From assembly GCA_963738545.1 (NCBI GenBank), contig CAVTXA010000003.1:186001-250000 (forward strand): a stretch of 64,000 nt of DNA, in the 5' to 3' direction. The stretch comes from Bog-756 sp963738545 (GTDB taxonomy: Bacteria > Actinomycetota > Acidimicrobiia > Acidimicrobiales > RAAP-2). Shown here one piece after another: positions 16,749-26,193 of the stretch. A program made the translations under genes and the position numbers. A model generated the notes under the pieces. It was not told the DNA's origin. It saw nothing but the letters and a program-made list of their open reading frames with translations, and did not search any database. Within the stretch, counting starts at the first letter, position 1, and every line of letters begins with the position of its first letter.

Positions 16749-17720
16749 TCAGCTCGGCCCGGGGTGACCCGATGATGAGGTGGCATCCGTAGCTCCCGGG
16801 TCCAGATGGGCCATGAAGGCAGCGGACCAGGCCATGAGGTCGGCAGGCACGTAGTAGCCGTCCTCATCGTTGATGGTGGCCCAGTGTTCGGCAATGTCCT
16901 CGATGGTCGGCTCCGGCGTCGGATGCACGTAGCCCTCCGTCGAGGCGATGAAGATGCGGGCGAACCGTCCGAAGCCGGCGGCGTAGATCTCGCCGCTGAC
17001 GGGGCAGTCCTCGTGAGCGAGGAAGGCCACCATCGGTGCGACCAGATCAGGGGACATCGGAGTGGAGCTGGTGCCGTCTCGGGTTGGCTCGGCCTCGGTC
17101 GGCGACTGGCCGGCCATCCGGGTGAACGCTCCCGGCGCGATGAGATTCACCTTGATACCGTGGGAGGCACCCGCCGTCGTGAGGCTGCGGGTGAGACCGA
17201 TGACCGCACCCTTGGCCGCGGCGTAGGAGAGGTTCTTCGGCAGGCCGAACAGCCCTGACGAGGTGGTCATGACGATCCGGCCGTAGGCCTGGTCGACCAT
17301 GTGCGGCCAGGCGGCCCGGGTGGTGTTGAACGACCCGCCCACGTGGACGGCCAGGTGACTGGCGAGATTCACCGCATCGGCCTCCGGAAAGCCGGCCCAC
17401 CGGATGATCCCGGCGTTGTTGATCAAGATATCGATACGCCCGAACCGCTCGATGGCCGTGGCGATGAGCGATGCACCACCTTCGGGTGTGGACACGTCGC
17501 TGCCGTCGGCGACGGCCACTCCCCCGTCCTCGACGATCGCCGAAGCCACTCGAGAGGCCACGCCAGCATCCTCCCCGATCCCGTCCATCGAACCGCCCAG
17601 GTCGTTGACCACGACGCTGGCGCCCCGGGCGCCGAGCAACTGGGCATAGGCCCGGCCGATGCCCCGGCCGGCACCGGTGACCACGGCGACCCGCCCGTCG
17701 AAACGGTGCCCGCTCACCAT
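16749..17720 (-). CDS. SDR-family oxidoreductase, multifunctional-enzyme type
   Basis: A 323-residue SDR longer than the classical 250, of the MFE-2/3-hydroxyacyl-CoA dehydrogenase type: TGAGRGIGRAYA nucleotide motif, VVNDLGGSMDG after the second strand, NNAGII, catalytic Ser in TTSSGLFG and YAAAK, then a long C-terminal extension. This subfamily usually oxidises 3-hydroxyacyl-CoA in beta-oxidation. The ATG at 17720 is chosen by alignment; an in-frame GTG at 17753 would add 11 residues. It sits just upstream of the acyl-CoA dehydrogenase gene. A close relative lies at 62.7 kb. Confidence 0.83.
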   Translation of the reverse strand: MVSGHRFDGRVAVVTGAGRGIGRAYAQLLGARGASVVVNDLGGSMDGIGEDAGVASRVASAIVEDGGVAVADGSDVSTPEGGASLIATAIERFGRIDILINNAGIIRWAGFPEADAVNLASHLAVHVGGSFNTTRAAWPHMVDQAYGRIVMTTSSGLFGLPKNLSYAAAKGAVIGLTRSLTTAGASHGIKVNLIAPGAFTRMAGQSPTEAEPTRDGTSSTPMSPDLVAPMVAFLAHEDCPVSGEIYAAGFGRFARIFIASTEGYVHPTPEPTIEDIAEHWATINDEDGYYVPADLMAWSAAFMAHLDPGATDATSSSGHPGPS

Positions 17721-17827
17721 GCCGTGGTCGGCAGTCTCGGGCTCAGGTGCCACTGACGTCGCATGGATGACTTTCGGGTTGCCAAGGTGGGAGGAGGTGC
17801 TCGGGCACGCGTGCCGGACGACCGCGC

Positions 17828-19087
17828 CTAGCTCCCGGCAGACACAGCGGCCAGCGGAGCGTGGAAGCCCAGGAGGCCGCCCAGGGTGCCGCCCACCATC
17901 GCCGCTTTCTCGGCCGGCGGGACGTCGGCGAACAGCCGATCCATGAGCTCCCGGCTGCCGCGGAAGGTGCCTTCGGCGTGCGGGTAGTCGTTGCCCCACA
18001 CGATCGTGGACAGTCCGGTGATGTGCCGGCAGGCCACGGCCACGGGGTCGTCCTGGAACGAGACGTGGAACTGACGTCGAACGTACTCGCTGGGCATCAA
18101 CGGATAGGGCCACTTCTCGTTGAGCTTGAACAGCTGCGCCATACTGCTCTGCTCGGCCGCGGGGAGTGAGTCGTCCCAGACCCCTAGCCACCAGTCGGGG
18201 TCCTGGCCGATCCCGGTCACCCAGCACTTGTCCATACTGCCCACCAGCGAGGCGAGCCAGTGGGCGTTGAACTCGATGAGCGCGAAGTGGAGGTCGGGAT
18301 AGCGCTCAGGGACCCCGCCTCCGATCAGCTGGCAGATGACCTGCTGGGGGGCGATGGTGCTGTAGATCGCCTGGGTGACCATCCGCTTGGACGCCGACTT
18401 CTCGGTCACCGGCTGGTTGACCTGGGCGGCGTTCTCCATGACCACTTTGAGGGTGACGGCCTCGGGGTCGTTGACCTTCACGCCGCCGGTCTGGGTGTGG
18501 ATGAACACGTGCACGCCATTGGCCTGCGCCGCCGCCCACACCGGGTCGAACTCCCGTGAGTAGTAGGGCTTGGGTGGCGTGGCCGGGAGCAGGATGGCCC
18601 GGAAGCCGCTGGCGGCGACCCGTTCGATCTCGGCCACCGCATCGTTGACGTCGGTGAGGGGAATCGGCGCGGTGGGGGCCAGACGGGAGAAGTACGGCGA
18701 GAACCGCTCCACGATGTAGTCGTTGTACACCCGGGCGTGGGCCAAGGACAGCTCGTGGTCGTCAGAGTAGAGACCGAACAGCGAGAGGTTGGGATGCATG
18801 ACCCCTACATCGACGCCGTCGAAGTCGAGATCCTCGAGAATCGTCTCGGGATCGCCCTCGGGCATCCGCCCGCCGGTCTGCCGGTAGCGGGAGATGGTCC
18901 ATCCCTCGAATCCGGGCGTGTGCAGCCGTCGGAAGATCCGGGCACCACCCTCGACCAGCGGCTCGATTTCGAAGTCGTCCTCCCAGACTCCCCGGTCCCG
19001 CAGGTGCTTGGGTAGACGAGTGGTGAACAGGTCGGTGGGCTCGAGGATGTGCCCGTCGGCGGACACGACGAGTTGGTTCTCTGTCAT
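17828..19087 (-). CDS. amidohydrolase-family protein, ACMSD/LigJ-like
   Basis: A 419-residue TIM-barrel metal-dependent hydrolase or decarboxylase of the amidohydrolase-2 group. It opens with VVSADGHILEP, where only the second His of the usual H-x-H/D-x-H is kept, has FIHTQTGG with a metal His, and ends with WGNDYPHAEGT carrying the catalytic Asp. Many relatives act on ring-cleavage or carboxylated aromatic intermediates; several are decarboxylases. GGAAGG precedes the ATG at 19087. It is divergent from the cyclase gene across a shared TetR-type operator. Substrate unknown. Confidence 0.8.
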   Translation of the reverse strand: MTENQLVVSADGHILEPTDLFTTRLPKHLRDRGVWEDDFEIEPLVEGGARIFRRLHTPGFEGWTISRYRQTGGRMPEGDPETILEDLDFDGVDVGVMHPNLSLFGLYSDDHELSLAHARVYNDYIVERFSPYFSRLAPTAPIPLTDVNDAVAEIERVAASGFRAILLPATPPKPYYSREFDPVWAAAQANGVHVFIHTQTGGVKVNDPEAVTLKVVMENAAQVNQPVTEKSASKRMVTQAIYSTIAPQQVICQLIGGGVPERYPDLHFALIEFNAHWLASLVGSMDKCWVTGIGQDPDWWLGVWDDSLPAAEQSSMAQLFKLNEKWPYPLMPSEYVRRQFHVSFQDDPVAVACRHITGLSTIVWGNDYPHAEGTFRGSRELMDRLFADVPPAEKAAMVGGTLGGLLGFHAPLAAVSAGS

Positions 19088-19163
19088 GGTTGTGGCCTTC
19101 CTGCGCTGCGACGCAAGATCTCGATGACCGAGCGGGCGCGCACGCGGTACCCTGCGCCCAGGA

Positions 19164-19187
19164 GTGTAGACCAACCGGTCGGTACAG
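19164..19187. promoter_or_regulatory. TetR-type operator between amidohydrolase and cyclase genes
   Basis: GTAGACCAACCGGTCGGTAC contains the 14-bp near-palindrome ACCAACCGGTCGGT. On the minus strand it reads GTACCGACCGG, the same core as at 13.57 and 22.09 kb. It lies in the 151-bp divergent promoter region. Confidence 0.55.
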
Positions 19188-19238
19188 GCAACGGAGACAG
19201 CCGGTCGCCGGGTGCTGCGGCCAGAAGGAGATGGGCTC

Positions 19239-20297
19239 GTGACACAGCGCTGGAAGCAACGGCCGCCCGGCTCGACGTGGGGGGACTGGGGGGCGGATGA
19301 CGAACTCGGACGGATCAACCTGCTGACCCCCGAGAAGGTCCTCGAAGGGGTGCGGGAGGTGGAGGCCGGCATCAGCTTCTGTCTGAGCCTTCCCCTCGAC
19401 TATCCGGGCGGCACCGCCCTCAATCAGCGCCGACACCCGCCTGTCCTCGCTCCGACGGAGGACATGCAAGGCGAGCCCGATACGTTCTACAACGTCCGTA
19501 TGAGCCAGATGGAGAGTTGGGGAAACCCCAAGTACGTGGACGTGTGGGCGGACGACGTGGTGACCCTCTCGCTCCAGTACTCGACGCAGTGGGACTCGCT
19601 GGCCCACGTCGGCGCAGAGTTCGACGCCGACGGTGACGGGATCGAAGAGGCCGTGTACTACAACGGCTACCGCGCCGGGGTCGACCTCGTCGGACCGGAG
19701 CCCGACGCGGCCGGGGACGGGGGTAACCACCGTTGCTTCGCCCACCATCTCGGCCTCGAACACATGGCCTACCAGGGGGTGCAGGGACGGGGAGTCCTTA
19801 TCGATCTGGCCCACCATCTGGGCCACGACTGGAAGGGCGTGGACCTGGAGACGCTCCAGGGGATCATGGCGGCCGACAACGTCGTGGTCGAGCCCGGCGA
19901 CATCCTGCTGTTGCACACCGGCTTCGCCACCGAGATCCTCAACTGGAACCGCGAGCCGGACCCGGTGAAGATCCACACCCTGTGCACCTACCTCGATGCC
20001 CGGGACGAGTCGCTGCTGCAATGGATCAGCGACTCGCAGATCGCCGGACTGGTGGCCGACAACTACGCGGTCGAGGGCCTGACGGGAAGGGACCGCGACG
20101 AGAGCCGACACTCGTTCCTCCCCATCCACCATCTGTGCCTGTTCCGGCTCGGGGTGCCTCTCGGCGAGATGTGGTACCTCCATGAGCTGGCCGCGTGGCT
20201 GCGTGAGCACGGCCGAAGCCGGTTCCTGCTGACCGCTCCCCCGTTGCGGATGCCCGGCATCGTGGGCTCGCCGTTGACCCCGATCGCCACCGTGTGA
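19239..20297 (+). CDS. cyclase-family metal-dependent hydrolase
   Basis: A 352-residue protein of the cyclase/kynurenine-formamidase family (PF04199). Its metal segment reads QWDSLAHVGAEF, a variant of the usual HxGTHxDxPxH, followed by VLIDLAHHLG and the conserved GDILLLHTGF strand. Family members hydrolyse cyclic or N-formyl amides and lactones, so a ring-opening or hydrolysis step is a reasonable guess. The GTG at 19239 has AGAAGGAG 8 bp upstream, favouring it over an upstream start. It is convergent with the monooxygenase gene. Confidence 0.8.
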   Translation: MTQRWKQRPPGSTWGDWGADDELGRINLLTPEKVLEGVREVEAGISFCLSLPLDYPGGTALNQRRHPPVLAPTEDMQGEPDTFYNVRMSQMESWGNPKYVDVWADDVVTLSLQYSTQWDSLAHVGAEFDADGDGIEEAVYYNGYRAGVDLVGPEPDAAGDGGNHRCFAHHLGLEHMAYQGVQGRGVLIDLAHHLGHDWKGVDLETLQGIMAADNVVVEPGDILLLHTGFATEILNWNREPDPVKIHTLCTYLDARDESLLQWISDSQIAGLVADNYAVEGLTGRDRDESRHSFLPIHHLCLFRLGVPLGEMWYLHELAAWLREHGRSRFLLTAPPLRMPGIVGSPLTPIATV

Positions 20298-20336
20298 CCG
20301 GCCCTGCTCCCAGCGGATCGGCACGGCAGCGTCCAC

Positions 20337-21995
20337 TCAGGCGTTGGCTTCGGCCTCCTGGGACGACCGCGACATGGTGAACGCCTCGTAGTCGTTGTCC
20401 TTGACCCGCCGGATCTCCTTGAAGAGCTTGGGCCGTCCGCCGGAGTTCAGAAGGTACTTCCGGGGCTTTCCGGGGACATTGGTGCCGAAGTAGTAGCTGG
20501 CCTCCGAGAACGGGGAGGCCGAGGCACCGGAATCCACCATGGCCGTCCATCGGGCTTCGGCCTCGGCACTGACCTCGATCGTGTCGTACCCGTGGTCACG
20601 CAGATAGACGAGCGTGTCGGTGATGAAGTCCACCTGGTCGCCGTTGTAGCGCGGATTGTTGCCGGCCGCGGCGTGCGGTCCACCGGGAAAGAAGAAGTTG
20701 GGAAAGCCCGCGCACTGGATGCCGAGGAAGGTTTTCGGGCCGTCCGCCCAGTAGTCCTCGAGGGCCAGATCGTCCCGTCCCCGGATCCCGAGGCGGTTCA
20801 GCGCTCCGGTCCCGAAGTCGAACCCGGTCGCCCACACGATGATGTCGAACGGGCGAACACCGTCCGCCGTCTCGATCCCGCCTTCGGTGACCCGGATCAT
20901 CGGCGTCTGCTTGAGGTCGACGAGGGAGACGTTGGGCCGGTTGAATGCCTCGTAGTAGCCGGTCACGAACGGGGGCCGCTTCTCGGCGTAGAGATGGTCC
21001 TTGGGGATCAGCCGCTCGGCAGTCTCAGGGTTCCTGACGATGCTGCGGACCTTTTCGGCGATGAACTCGCACCACAGGGCATTAGCGGCATGGTTCACCG
21101 TCAGATCGAGGTAGTTGCTGGTGAGCTTCGAGAATCCCGGGCTGTTCCACATGGTCTCGAAGAACGCCAACCGCTCCTCGATCGGATCATCGAAGGTCTG
21201 CCGATCGTGGACGGGATGGAGGAAACCCGACGGCGACGTGTCGAGCGTTGCGCACATGGCCTCGAACTCGGCCCTGAGCTCGGCCTGCTCCTCGGACGTG
21301 ATGGGTCGGTTGTTGAGGGGCGTACACCAGTTGGCCGAGCGTTGGTAGACGGTGAGGGAGGCAACCTGGTCGACGATGGCGGGGACCACCTGCACACCGC
21401 TCGATCCGGTGCCGATGACGGCGACCCGTTTGCCGGTGAAGTCCACCGGCTCCGTCGGCCACCGTGCCGTGTGGTGCGAAGCACCACGGAACTCCTGGCG
21501 CCCGGGTACGTCAGGGAAGAACGGCACCGAGAGTACGCCGGTCGCGGCCACGAGGAACCTCGCCCGGCACCGGATTCCGTCGCCGGTCGCCACCGTCCAC
21601 CGTCCGGCCGCCTCTTCATAGGTGGCGGAGGTGACCGTGGCACCGAACCGCATGTGGCGTCGGAGGTCGAAGCGGTCCACCACATGATTGAGATACCGCT
21701 CGATTTCGGGCTGTTCGGCGAAGTGCTCCTGCCACTCCCATTCCTCGAACAGCTCCTTGGAGAAGAGGTAGGCATAGGTGTAGCTCTCCGAGTCGAACCT
21801 CGCCCCGGGATACCGGTTCCAGAACCATGTGCCCCCCACCCCGGCACCCGCTTCGAGCAACTGGGCGGAGAAACCGGCCTCGAGCACGCGATAGAGCTGG
21901 TAGATGCCGGAGATGCCGGCCCCGATGATCACCACGTCGACATCCGCAGCGGTGGAGTCCGAGCGCTGATCCTGTCCGGGTTGAGGGGATGTCAT
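20337..21995 (-). CDS. Baeyer-Villiger-type flavin monooxygenase
   Basis: A 552-residue class B flavoprotein monooxygenase that would use FAD, NADPH and O2 to insert oxygen beside a ketone. It has the FAD Rossmann motif GAGISG near residue 25, the Baeyer-Villiger fingerprint FRGASHHTARWP (F-x-G-x3-H-x3-W-P), and the NADPH motif GTGSSG. Later segments (WATGFDFGTGAL, GFPNFFFPGGPHA) are typical of cyclohexanone- and steroid-type enzymes. ATG start at 21995. It is divergent from the Rieske oxygenase across a strong TetR-type palindrome. A cyclic or steroidal ketone substrate is inferred from family only. Confidence 0.88.
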   Translation of the reverse strand: MTSPQPGQDQRSDSTAADVDVVIIGAGISGIYQLYRVLEAGFSAQLLEAGAGVGGTWFWNRYPGARFDSESYTYAYLFSKELFEEWEWQEHFAEQPEIERYLNHVVDRFDLRRHMRFGATVTSATYEEAAGRWTVATGDGIRCRARFLVAATGVLSVPFFPDVPGRQEFRGASHHTARWPTEPVDFTGKRVAVIGTGSSGVQVVPAIVDQVASLTVYQRSANWCTPLNNRPITSEEQAELRAEFEAMCATLDTSPSGFLHPVHDRQTFDDPIEERLAFFETMWNSPGFSKLTSNYLDLTVNHAANALWCEFIAEKVRSIVRNPETAERLIPKDHLYAEKRPPFVTGYYEAFNRPNVSLVDLKQTPMIRVTEGGIETADGVRPFDIIVWATGFDFGTGALNRLGIRGRDDLALEDYWADGPKTFLGIQCAGFPNFFFPGGPHAAAGNNPRYNGDQVDFITDTLVYLRDHGYDTIEVSAEAEARWTAMVDSGASASPFSEASYYFGTNVPGKPRKYLLNSGGRPKLFKEIRRVKDNDYEAFTMSRSSQEAEANA

Positions 21996-22080
21996 GAGCC
22001 TCCACGGCGATCAGCCCGTCAGGGAGGCACCGTGCCTGCCGGCGTGCAGGTCGGTGCGCTCCTGGGGTGCCGGCTCAACG

Positions 22081-22112
22081 TTGTACCGACCGGTCGACCG
22101 GTGAGTATACAC
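22081..22112. promoter_or_regulatory. TetR-type operator between BVMO and Rieske genes
   Basis: The perfect 14-bp palindrome ACCGGTCGACCGGT (22089-22102) is preceded by GTACCG, giving the core shared with 13.57 and 19.17 kb. TATACA at 22107-22112 is a likely -10 element for the Rieske gene. Confidence 0.6.
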
Positions 22113-22148
22113 TTTGCCCAACGCACGCTCAGAGGAAAGGGGGCCCGC

Positions 22149-23513
22149 GTGGCGATCGTGGATCGGAAATGGTCGGCACTGCCGGTGCCCTACGCGATGG
22201 AGTTCCCGGACCGAGCCCCCAAAGAGCGCTACTTCGACCCGGACTTCTACCAGATGGAGGCAGAGAACCTCTGGTCCCGGGTCTGGCAGATGGCCTGCCG
22301 GCTCGAGGAGATTCCCCGGGCGAACGATTTTGTCGAGTACCAGATCCTCGACCAGTCCGTCGTCGTGGTGCGCACGGAGGATCTGGGCGTGAAGGCGTTC
22401 CAGAACACCTGCCGTCACCGCGGGGTGAGGCTCGTCGAAGGGCGGGGGACGTGCGAGAGCGGCTTCACCTGCCCGTTCCACGGATGGTGCTACGGCCCCG
22501 ACGGATCCAACACCTTCGTCACCCAGTCGAAGTCGTTCGCCCCGCACAACCTGGGTCCCGGCGACCTCGACCTCACCCCGGTGCGCTGCGAGACCTGGGG
22601 GGGTTGCGCGTGGATCAACCTCGACGAGGGTGCCCCACCCCTGCGGCAGTGCATCGAGCCCTTCGCCACCATCCTCGACGCATGGAAGGTGGAGTCGCTG
22701 GGGGCCGAGTGGTGGTACGAGGCCCGACTCCCGGTGAACTGGAAGCTCGCCCAAGAGGCGTTCATGGAGCAGTACCACGTCATCCAGGCCCATCCCCAAC
22801 TGGTCATCCCCGGGCGGTTCCCCCCACGCAACGGAGGGACCGTCGACCCGCGGACCCTCATCGACGCCGAGATCCACTATCTACGCACCATGAGCGAGGG
22901 CATGGCCGGCATGGTTCACGCCAATGACGTGCGGGTGGCCGAGGGCCTGGCGGACATGGAGCTTCCCGCCGACCCGACCCTGGCCCTCTCGATGTGGCAG
23001 CACGCCCTGAACGATGCCGTCGTGGCGTGGCACCGGGGCCGTGGATCGGACATCCCCGACCTCAACGAGCTCGAGACCCAGGGCCTCAACGAGCCGATGG
23101 GCTACTGCTTCCCGCACTACTTCATCCTCCCCATGTACAGCAGCGCCTCCGCCTACCGCTTCCGCCCGCTGGGACCCGAGGAGACACTGATGGAGATCTG
23201 GTCGCTCACCCGTTTCCCCGGGGACACCAACCCGAACCCACCGCCGCCACCCGAGCGATGGGAGTGCGACGATCCCCGGTGGCCGCCGATTCCCGCCCAG
23301 GACTTCTCCAACCTCCCGAAACAGCAGCGTGGCCTGCATGCCCGCGGGTTCGAGTACATGCGACTGTCCGAGAGGGCGGAGGGAGGGATCGCCAACTTCG
23401 AGCGGACCGTTGACGGCTTCCTCGCCGGCCTGCCGTACGAGACGTTGCTTCCTGCCCTCCGGGCGGTCAACGTCAATCCCCTCGAGAGTCCCGTTGCCGA
23501 CATCGACCTCTGA
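22149..23513 (+). CDS. Rieske non-haem iron oxygenase, alpha subunit
   Basis: A 454-residue oxygenase large subunit. The Rieske [2Fe-2S] ligands are Cys88-x-His90 and Cys108-x2-His111, and the mononuclear iron site has QEAFMEQYH with His210 and His215. It would hydroxylate an aromatic or alicyclic substrate with electrons from a reductase, but no ferredoxin, reductase or beta-subunit gene is next to it. The GTG at 22149 follows AGGAAAGGGG. A SnoaL-like gene follows 53 bp later, then a P450, probably one operon under the upstream palindrome. Confidence 0.88.
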   Translation: MAIVDRKWSALPVPYAMEFPDRAPKERYFDPDFYQMEAENLWSRVWQMACRLEEIPRANDFVEYQILDQSVVVVRTEDLGVKAFQNTCRHRGVRLVEGRGTCESGFTCPFHGWCYGPDGSNTFVTQSKSFAPHNLGPGDLDLTPVRCETWGGCAWINLDEGAPPLRQCIEPFATILDAWKVESLGAEWWYEARLPVNWKLAQEAFMEQYHVIQAHPQLVIPGRFPPRNGGTVDPRTLIDAEIHYLRTMSEGMAGMVHANDVRVAEGLADMELPADPTLALSMWQHALNDAVVAWHRGRGSDIPDLNELETQGLNEPMGYCFPHYFILPMYSSASAYRFRPLGPEETLMEIWSLTRFPGDTNPNPPPPPERWECDDPRWPPIPAQDFSNLPKQQRGLHARGFEYMRLSERAEGGIANFERTVDGFLAGLPYETLLPALRAVNVNPLESPVADIDL

Positions 23514-23566
23514 GCAGGCACCGTGATCGTCCGAGGATCCCGCGCACCGTCCGACCCGACGTCCCC

Positions 23567-23995
23567 GTGCCCACCGCGATGACACGGGGCGAGGCCGCCG
23601 AAGGTGTCCGCGCCGCCATTGCCACCTACACCCAGGCCCTCGACGACGGACGGACCGACGATGTCGTCGCCACCTACTGCCCCGACGGGAGCTGTGAGAT
23701 CCCGGGCATGGGCACCCACCGGGGGCATGCCGCACTGCACGAGGCCTACTCCCGGTGGGAACCCAGGCGGCCCCAGCGACACCTCGTCCTCAACACCCTG
23801 GTCACCGAGTGGGGCGATACCGAGGCCACGGCAGTCAGCGACGTGGTCTTCCTTCTCCTGGGCCGCTCGGGGTGGTCCGTCCAACTCGTGGGCCGTTATC
23901 ACGACACCCTCCACTACGACGACGGAACATGGAGATTTCATCGTCGTGCGGCCACCTTCGTGACGGACGACGCACCAGCCGAGGAGACACCATGA
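23567..23995 (+). CDS. SnoaL/NTF2-like protein
   Basis: A 142-residue alpha+beta barrel protein of the SnoaL/NTF2 superfamily: an N-terminal helix region (AAIATYTQALDDGRTDDVVATYCPDGSCEIPG), then GRYHDTLHYDDGTWRFHRR with the closing strand typical of the fold. Relatives are small hydrolases, isomerases or Rieske beta-subunit-like proteins. The last point matters because it directly follows a Rieske alpha subunit, although true beta subunits are longer (about 170 residues). It overlaps the next P450 gene by 4 bp. A start at ATG 23579 is possible. Confidence 0.72.
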   Translation: MPTAMTRGEAAEGVRAAIATYTQALDDGRTDDVVATYCPDGSCEIPGMGTHRGHAALHEAYSRWEPRRPQRHLVLNTLVTEWGDTEATAVSDVVFLLLGRSGWSVQLVGRYHDTLHYDDGTWRFHRRAATFVTDDAPAEETP

Positions 23996-25293
23996 GCGAC
24001 GACGCCGTCGACTACGACAGCATCGACTTCTTTCGGGGCAACGAGCTCGTTGCCGACCCCTACCCGTACTTCGACTGGCTGCGATCACAGTGCCCGGTGC
24101 GCCGCGAGCCGGCCCAGGACGTCTACATGGTCACCGGGTACGACGAGGCCTGCGCCGTGTACGTCGACACCGACACTTTCTCATCGTGCAACTCGGCGAC
24201 CGGACCGTTTCCAGGATTTCCGGTTCCCCTGGCCGGTCACGACGACGTGAGCGACCTGATCGATCAGCACCGCGACGAACTGCCCTTCAGCGACCAACTC
24301 CTCTCGATGGACCCGCCGGTCCACCGTGATCACCGCCACCTGGTCATGCGCCAGCTCACCCCCAAGCGGTTGAAGGAGAACGAAGCGTTCATGTGGCGCC
24401 TGGCCGACCGACAGATCGACGGGTTCATCAGGAACGGCGAGTGCGAGTTCATCGGCACCTACGCCAACCCGTTCACGCTGTTCGTCATCGCCGACCTCCT
24501 GGGCGTCCCCGAGGAGGAGCACGCGGAGTTCCGGGAAGCGTTGGCGCACCGGCCGCACGGCAATGCCGTCGGCAGTACCAAGGACTCGATGTCGCACAAC
24601 CCACTGGAGTGGCTCTACGACCGCTTCGGCCGCTATATCGAAGACCGGCGCCGCCAGCCGCGCCAGGACGTCCTGACGGCCCTCGCCACCACGACGTTCC
24701 CCAACGGGACGCTCCCCGAGGTCATCGACGTCGTCCGCGTAGCCGCCAACGTGTTCGCCGCAGGACAGGAGACCACTGTGCGCCTGCTCGGTACCACCCT
24801 GCAGCTGATCGCCGAGCATCCTGAACTGCAGGAGCTCCTGCGGGCGCGACGCGAGCTCATCCCGAACTTCATCGAGGAGTCCCTCCGCATCGAGGCCCCG
24901 GTGAAGGGGGACTTCCGCCTGGCCCGGCGCCGGACGACGGTCGCCGGCGTGGACATCCCCGCCGGAGCCACGTTGATGGTGCTCAACGGCGCCGCCAACC
25001 GCGATCCCCGCCATTTCGAAGACCCGACCGAGTTCCGAGTGGACCGGGCCGACGCCCGGGAGCACCTGGCCTTCGGACGTGGAGTCCACAGCTGCCCCGG
25101 CGGCTCCCTCGCCCGCATGGAGACGCGGGTCAGCATCGAACGGCTCCTCGACCGCACGGACCACATCGGGATCGCCGAGGCACACCATGGTCCGGCCGGG
25201 GAGCGCCGCTACCAGTACATGCCGACGTACATCCTCCGCGGCCTCACCCAGCTACACCTGGAGTTCACTCCCACGGGGTCTCCCGCCGGTTGA
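23992..25293 (+). CDS. cytochrome P450
   Basis: A 433-residue soluble bacterial P450. The haem loop FGRGVHSCPGG has the thiolate Cys368. The I-helix has AGQETT in place of the common AGxDTT, the ExxR is EESLR, and the conserved NRDPRHFEDP region is present. It overlaps the SnoaL gene by 4 bp, with ATG at 23992. It is clearly a paralogue of the P450 at 27.3-28.6 kb; both share SSCNS-x2-GPF-x2-FPVPL near residue 65. Redox partners are not encoded nearby. Substrate unknown; context suggests an aromatic or terpenoid-type compound. Confidence 0.9.
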   Translation: MSDDAVDYDSIDFFRGNELVADPYPYFDWLRSQCPVRREPAQDVYMVTGYDEACAVYVDTDTFSSCNSATGPFPGFPVPLAGHDDVSDLIDQHRDELPFSDQLLSMDPPVHRDHRHLVMRQLTPKRLKENEAFMWRLADRQIDGFIRNGECEFIGTYANPFTLFVIADLLGVPEEEHAEFREALAHRPHGNAVGSTKDSMSHNPLEWLYDRFGRYIEDRRRQPRQDVLTALATTTFPNGTLPEVIDVVRVAANVFAAGQETTVRLLGTTLQLIAEHPELQELLRARRELIPNFIEESLRIEAPVKGDFRLARRRTTVAGVDIPAGATLMVLNGAANRDPRHFEDPTEFRVDRADAREHLAFGRGVHSCPGGSLARMETRVSIERLLDRTDHIGIAEAHHGPAGERRYQYMPTYILRGLTQLHLEFTPTGSPAG

Positions 25294-25367
25294 GTGCGTG
25301 GGCAACCCCCCGTCGACCCGCACAGCGCCCCCGTCAACCCTTCGATCGCCAGTCCCAGGAGCCCGTC

Positions 25368-26138
25368 ATGCCGTCAGATCGAATTCCTCCCGCCTTCCCG
25401 AGGTTCGAGACCATCGAGGATGAGCGCCGCCACCGCAAGCAGCGGCTCGCCGCCGCCTTGCGCCTCTTCGGGCAGTTCGGATTCGATGAGGGGCTGGCCG
25501 GACACGTCACGGTTCGGGATCCCGAGAGGACCGACCACTTCTGGGTCAACCCCCTTGGCATGAACTTCAAGCTCATCCGGGTGCGAGACCTCATCCTCGT
25601 CAACGACCGGGGTGAGGTCGTCGAGGGGAGCTGGCCGGTCAACGTGGCCGCGTTCGCCATCCACTCACAGATCCACGCCGCCCGCCCCGATGTCGTCGCC
25701 GCCGCCCATGCCCACTCGGTGCACGGCAAGGCGTGGTCATCCCTGCGCCGGCCGCTCGATCCCCTTACCCAGGACTCCTGTGCCTTCTACGGCGACCATG
25801 CCGTGTTCGACGACTACACCGGCGCGGTGCTGGAGGTCGAGGAGGGCAAGCGCCTCGCCCACGCGCTCGGCCCGCGCAAGGCGCTGATCCTGTCGAACCA
25901 CGGCCTGCTGACCGTCGGCCAGACCTCGGTCGACGAAGCGGCATGGTGGTTCATCACCATGGAGCGCACCTGTCAGGCCCAGCTGTTGGCCGAAGCGGCC
26001 GGCACCCCGGTGCTCATCGATCCCGAGCAGGCGGAGAAGACCGCACCTCAGGTGGGTCCACCCATGGCCGGGTGGCGGGCGTTCCAACCGCTCTACGAGT
26101 GGATCGTGGCCATCCAGCCCGACCTGCTCGATGCATGA
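25368..26138 (+). CDS. class II aldolase/adducin-family protein
   Basis: A 256-residue zinc-dependent aldolase-fold protein. Metal ligands are in AHAHSVHG and SNHGLLTVG, and GLAGHVTVRDP near residue 44 is the usual phosphate/substrate loop. The family includes fuculose-phosphate aldolase and several decarboxylases. Here, among oxygenases and without sugar genes, a retro-aldol or decarboxylation step on a catabolite is more likely than sugar metabolism. The ATG at 25368 has CAGGAG upstream. It lies 74 bp after the P450 and 55 bp before the ABM-domain gene. Confidence 0.8.
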   Translation: MPSDRIPPAFPRFETIEDERRHRKQRLAAALRLFGQFGFDEGLAGHVTVRDPERTDHFWVNPLGMNFKLIRVRDLILVNDRGEVVEGSWPVNVAAFAIHSQIHAARPDVVAAAHAHSVHGKAWSSLRRPLDPLTQDSCAFYGDHAVFDDYTGAVLEVEEGKRLAHALGPRKALILSNHGLLTVGQTSVDEAAWWFITMERTCQAQLLAEAAGTPVLIDPEQAEKTAPQVGPPMAGWRAFQPLYEWIVAIQPDLLDA

Positions 26139-26193
26139 GTGGTGCGGTGACCCCCTGTTGGACCAACCCTAGAACCCGATCGAGGAGAAGCAC

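Noticed and set aside
22089..22102. ACCGGTCGACCGGT as a restriction or mobile-element end
   Set aside because: No transposase or target duplication is present, and placement between divergent genes with related sites elsewhere fits an operator better.
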